From NCBI GenBank assembly GCA_043769275.1, contig JAYVJM010000026.1:1-27274 (forward strand): a DNA stretch of 27,274 nt, written 5' to 3'. The stretch is from JAYVJM01 sp043769275 (lineage in GTDB: Bacteria; Pseudomonadota; Gammaproteobacteria; Pseudomonadales; UBA7239). The notes under the pieces are model-generated. The model was given only the letters and a program-made list of their open reading frames with translations, made no database searches and was not told where the DNA came from. Shown in pieces: positions 24,881 to 27,274 of the stretch. Numbering within the stretch: position 1 is the stretch's first letter; each line of letters begins with the position of its first letter. A program made the position numbers and the translations under genes.

Positions 24881-25063
24881 ACACCCATCTGCATACGTAG
24901 TGGTTTTTAAGAGAATTCTATCGCCGTGCGTTTTGCGCGTCGATTGAGGTGGTGCCGTTGCGTTTAATCCGGTGTTATGCACGGCACTGTATCAGAGTAG
25001 ACCCGTGTGAGCTGGCACATGGTGTAACGATCGCGTAAGCGCTCAATTTATGGCAGGTGTTTT
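24881..25063 (+). promoter_or_regulatory. rpsA leader region with hairpin
   Basis: This 183-base gap probably holds the rpsA promoter and its 5' leader. A perfect 7-bp stem forms between GTGCCGT (24952-24958) and ACGGCAC (24981-24987); with one bulged T it extends through GCGT (24960-24963) and ATGC (24977-24980). In E. coli, S1 represses its own translation through a structured leader with AU-rich loops and a poor Shine-Dalgarno; here GGCAGGTG is about 7 bases before a GTG start. The link to S1 control is by analogy. I could not place a convincing -35/-10 pair. Confidence 0.45.
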
Positions 25064-26737
25064 GTGGAAAATTTTGCTGAACTATTTGAGAACAGTTTAA
25101 AAACGGTTGAGATGGCTCCCGGCTCAATCATTACCGGTGTGATTATCGACATCGACAGTGACTGGGTTACTGTACACGTCGGCTTAAAATCTGAAGGCGT
25201 TATCCCACGCGAACAATTCCTTAACGACAATGGCGAATTTACGCTGAATATCGGCGACGAAGTTCAAGTTGCACTGGAAAGCGTGGAAGACGGCATGGGC
25301 GAAACGCGCCTGTCACGCGAAAAAGCCAAGCGCGTAGAAGCCTGGAAAATCCTTGAAAAAGCCTTTGCCGCGTCCGAACCCGTTGTTGGCCTAATTAACG
25401 GCAAGGTTAAAGGCGGTTTTACAGTCGATATTCAGGGCATTCGTGCGTTTTTGCCGGGCTCTTTGGTCGATGTTCGCCCAGTGCGCGACACATCGCATAT
25501 CGAAGGCAAGGCATTGGAATTCAAAGTTATCAAGCTCGATCAGAAGCGCAATAACATTGTTGTTTCTCGCCGTGCAGTACTCGAAACAGTGAACAGTGCA
25601 GAGCGCGATGAACTACTCGCCAACTTGCAAGAAGGCTCACGCGTTAAAGGCGTGGTTAAAAATCTGACTGACTACGGCGCGTTCGTTGACTTAGGCGGCG
25701 TGGACGGCTTGCTGCACATAACTGACATGGCGTGGAAACGGATCAAACACCCAAGCGAAATTGTGGCTGTTGGTGACGAAATTGATGTGAAAATTCTCAA
25801 GTTTGACCGAGAGAAAAACCGCGTTTCATTGGGCTTGAAACAACTGGGCGACGATCCTTGGGTTGTGATCACAAAACGCTATCCAGAAGGAACAAAAGTA
25901 CACGCCAAAATCACCAACATTACTGATTACGGCTGCTTTGCCGAATTGGAAGAAGGTGTAGAAGGTTTGGTGCACGTCTCCGAAATGGATTGGACCAACA
26001 AAAACATTCATCCGTCTAAAGTGGTTCAAGTAGGCGATGAAGTTGATGTTATGGTTCTTGATATTGACCAAGATCGCCGTCGTATTTCTTTGGGTATCAA
26101 ACAGTGCCAAGAAAACCCGTGGGATCTGTTTGCGCGCACCTATAACAAAGGCGACAAAATCAGCGGGAAAATCAAATCCATTACTGACTTTGGCGTGTTT
26201 ATTGGGCTAGAAGGCAACATCGATGGATTGATCCATTTGTCTGATATTTCTTGGAATGAAGGCGGCGAAGAGGCCGTACGCAATTACAAGAAAGGCGATG
26301 AGCTGGAAACCGTTATTTTGGCGATTGATACTGAGCGTGAACGCATTTCTCTGGGTATTAAACAACTGCAAAACGACCCATTCTCAAATTATGTTGCTGA
26401 ATATGATAAAGGCAGCGTTGTGAAGGGAACAGTTGTCTCAGTAGACGCAAAATCCGCGACCGTTAAGTTGGCTGACGACGTTGAAGGAGTGTTGAAAGCT
26501 TCTGAAATCAGCCGAGACAAAGTCGAAGACGCGCGTAATGCCTTAAAAGAAGGCGAAGAAATTGAGATAAAAATCCTGAGCGTAGACCGTAAAAATCGTG
26601 CTATTAGCCTTTCCATCAAGTCCAAAGATGTAGAAGACGAGAAAGTAGCCGTGCGCGAACACACCAAAAAAGAGTTGGAGCAAGCAGCGCCGACAACTAT
26701 TGGCGACTTGATTAAGGCGCAAATGCAAAACCAGTAA
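25064..26737 (+). CDS. rpsA: 30S ribosomal protein S1
   Basis: A 557-residue protein, the E. coli S1 length, with six S1 OB-fold repeats. Repeats 3-6 are clear from recurring ITDYGCFAELEEGVEGLVHVSEMDW-type blocks: LTDYGAFVDLGGVDGLLH, ITDYGCFAELEEGVEGLVH, ITDFGVFIGLEGNIDGLIH and a final more diverged repeat. The N-terminal two repeats bind the 30S subunit through S2 and the others bind mRNA. The start is GTG at 25064, reading MENFAELFENSLKTVEM, which aligns with E. coli MTESFAQLFEESL. An ATG at 25050 is out of frame. It lies between cmk and ihfB. Confidence 0.98.
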   Translation: MENFAELFENSLKTVEMAPGSIITGVIIDIDSDWVTVHVGLKSEGVIPREQFLNDNGEFTLNIGDEVQVALESVEDGMGETRLSREKAKRVEAWKILEKAFAASEPVVGLINGKVKGGFTVDIQGIRAFLPGSLVDVRPVRDTSHIEGKALEFKVIKLDQKRNNIVVSRRAVLETVNSAERDELLANLQEGSRVKGVVKNLTDYGAFVDLGGVDGLLHITDMAWKRIKHPSEIVAVGDEIDVKILKFDREKNRVSLGLKQLGDDPWVVITKRYPEGTKVHAKITNITDYGCFAELEEGVEGLVHVSEMDWTNKNIHPSKVVQVGDEVDVMVLDIDQDRRRISLGIKQCQENPWDLFARTYNKGDKISGKIKSITDFGVFIGLEGNIDGLIHLSDISWNEGGEEAVRNYKKGDELETVILAIDTERERISLGIKQLQNDPFSNYVAEYDKGSVVKGTVVSVDAKSATVKLADDVEGVLKASEISRDKVEDARNALKEGEEIEIKILSVDRKNRAISLSIKSKDVEDEKVAVREHTKKELEQAAPTTIGDLIKAQMQNQ

Positions 26738-26749
26738 GGGTACATCGCC

Positions 26750-26798
26750 GTTCGTTCTGAGCCTGCCGAAACGCATACTTCGACAAGCTCAGAGCGAT
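26750..26798. repeat. REP-like intergenic palindrome, copy 2
   Basis: Left arm GTTCGTTCTGAGCCTGCCGA begins at 26750; right arm TTCGACAAGCTCAGAGCGAT is at 26779-26798. The arms pair with a few mismatches over a short loop. The core CTGAGC(C/T)TG(T/C)CGAA is the same as in the copy at 8136-8190. It starts 12 bases after the rpsA stop and lies before ihfB, so it could lower read-through or protect the 3' end of the rpsA message. Confidence 0.75.
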
Positions 26799-26868
26799 CG
26801 ATAAATCAAAAAATTATGTCTCCCAAAAACTCTAACACTGTGCTAAATACGCAAAATGAGTGGTGCTT

Positions 26869-27180
26869 ATGGAACGTAATACGGTGACCAAATCAGAGCT
26901 AATTGAGCGCATTGCTGCGCGACAAGAACAGCTCTCAGCTAAAGACGTAGAGCTGGCGATTAAAACGATGATTGATAGTATGGTACTTGTTTTAACCAAT
27001 GGCGGCAGAATAGAAATTCGTGGATTTGGTAGTTTTTCTCTGCATTATCGTGCGCCGCGTGTTGGTCGCAATCCAAAAACCGGTGATTCCGTAGAGCTGA
27101 CGGGAAAATATGTACCGCATTTCAAACCAGGCAAGGAGTTGCGTAATCGCGTCAATGAAAGCCTATTGCGCAACACCTGA
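26869..27180 (+). CDS. ihfB: Integration host factor beta subunit
   Basis: A 103-residue DNA-bending protein of the HU/IHF family. TKSELIERIA at the N-terminus and RIEIRGFGSFSLHYRAPR, GRNPKTGDSVEL, GKYVPHFKPGKELRNRVN match E. coli IhfB closely. The proline in GRNPKTGD is the residue that wedges into DNA. With IhfA it forms the sequence-specific IHF dimer. Start choice: ATG 26869 (MERNTVTKSEL), with GTG 26884 also possible since E. coli IhfB begins MTKSEL; in-frame GTG codons at 26860 and 26863 are less likely. It follows rpsA after the palindrome. Confidence 0.96.
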   Translation: MERNTVTKSELIERIAARQEQLSAKDVELAIKTMIDSMVLVLTNGGRIEIRGFGSFSLHYRAPRVGRNPKTGDSVELTGKYVPHFKPGKELRNRVNESLLRNT

Positions 27181-27183
27181 CCT

Positions 27184-27274
27184 ATGCTGCAAAAAGTGGA
27201 CACCGTTTTGCCAATAAAATACAAAGCGGAGAGTTTCGATGAAGGCGAGAAAGCAAATGGTTTACACGGCAGAG
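27184..27274 (+). mobile_element. Possible left end of an IS3-like insertion sequence (cut by window end)
   Basis: Three bases after the ihfB stop comes TGCTGCAAAAAGTGGACACC, which resembles terminal repeats of IS3-family elements that contain AAAAGTGGACA. About 55 bases further a small basic reading frame starts (27239). Together this looks like an IS left end with the first transposase gene. Only ~90 bases are visible and neither the right end nor a target duplication can be seen. Confidence 0.45.
27239..27274 (+). CDS. Start of a possible IS transposase OrfA (12 codons visible)
   Basis: ATG at 27239 follows GGAGAG (27228-27233) at good spacing and reads MKARKQMVYTAE to the window edge. 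A short basic lead followed by a YTAE/YTxEF motif is how many IS3-family OrfA proteins, with a helix-turn-helix, begin. Too little is present to prove it. Confidence 0.45.
   Translation, partial: MKARKQMVYTAE

Noticed and set aside
1..27274. A novel defence, secretion or biosynthetic system
   Set aside because: All large frames match well-known housekeeping or metabolic families; no CRISPR, toxin-antitoxin pair, NRPS/PKS, phage genes, tRNA or reverse transcriptase was seen on either strand.

Overview
The window looks like a chromosomal segment of a gammaproteobacterium of moderate GC, most likely from the Pseudomonadales/Cellvibrionales side. This rests on gene order and protein likeness only. 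The ibaG-murA-hisG-hisD-hisC order, the short HisG, SMC instead of MukB, and the cmk-rpsA-ihfB run all fit that group. Almost everything is housekeeping or central metabolism. I see no CRISPR array, prophage, defence island, rRNA or tRNA.

Layout. At 1-1497, the 3' end of pabB (plus) converges on a stand-alone acyl-CoA dehydrogenase gene (minus). At 1665-5843, an exported DUF4124 protein (plus) converges on smc (minus). At 6013-9865, minus-strand trmA abuts trpD2/ybiB, and a REP-like palindrome separates these from the gene for electron-transfer flavoprotein:ubiquinone oxidoreductase. At 9984-14577 (minus) lies ibaG-murA-hisG-hisD-hisC, linking peptidoglycan and histidine synthesis. At 14697-18059 (minus) lies the fadBA beta-oxidation operon. 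At 18196-21975, glcB (minus) and aceA (plus) diverge: the two glyoxylate-shunt enzymes. From 22038 on come a dimeric dUTPase (minus), an AI-2E-type permease (plus), a decayed moaE fragment, then cmk, rpsA and ihfB (all plus). The last ~90 bases look like the start of an insertion sequence.

How the genes work together. Acyl-CoA dehydrogenase, FadB and FadA would turn acyl-CoA into acetyl-CoA. ETF-QO carries acyl-CoA dehydrogenase electrons to ubiquinone. AceA and GlcB let acetyl-CoA be used for net carbon gain. The window is thus rich in functions for growth on fatty acids or acetate, next to core cell-cycle, tRNA modification, translation and nucleoid genes.

No clearly new system is present. 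The most notable observations are: a moaE pseudogene with several small indels just upstream of cmk; several normally conserved neighbourhoods that are broken (smc without zipA/ligA, ibaG-murA without mla, cmk without aroA/tyrA); two copies of a REP-like palindrome; a structured rpsA leader; and a probable IS boundary just after ihfB.
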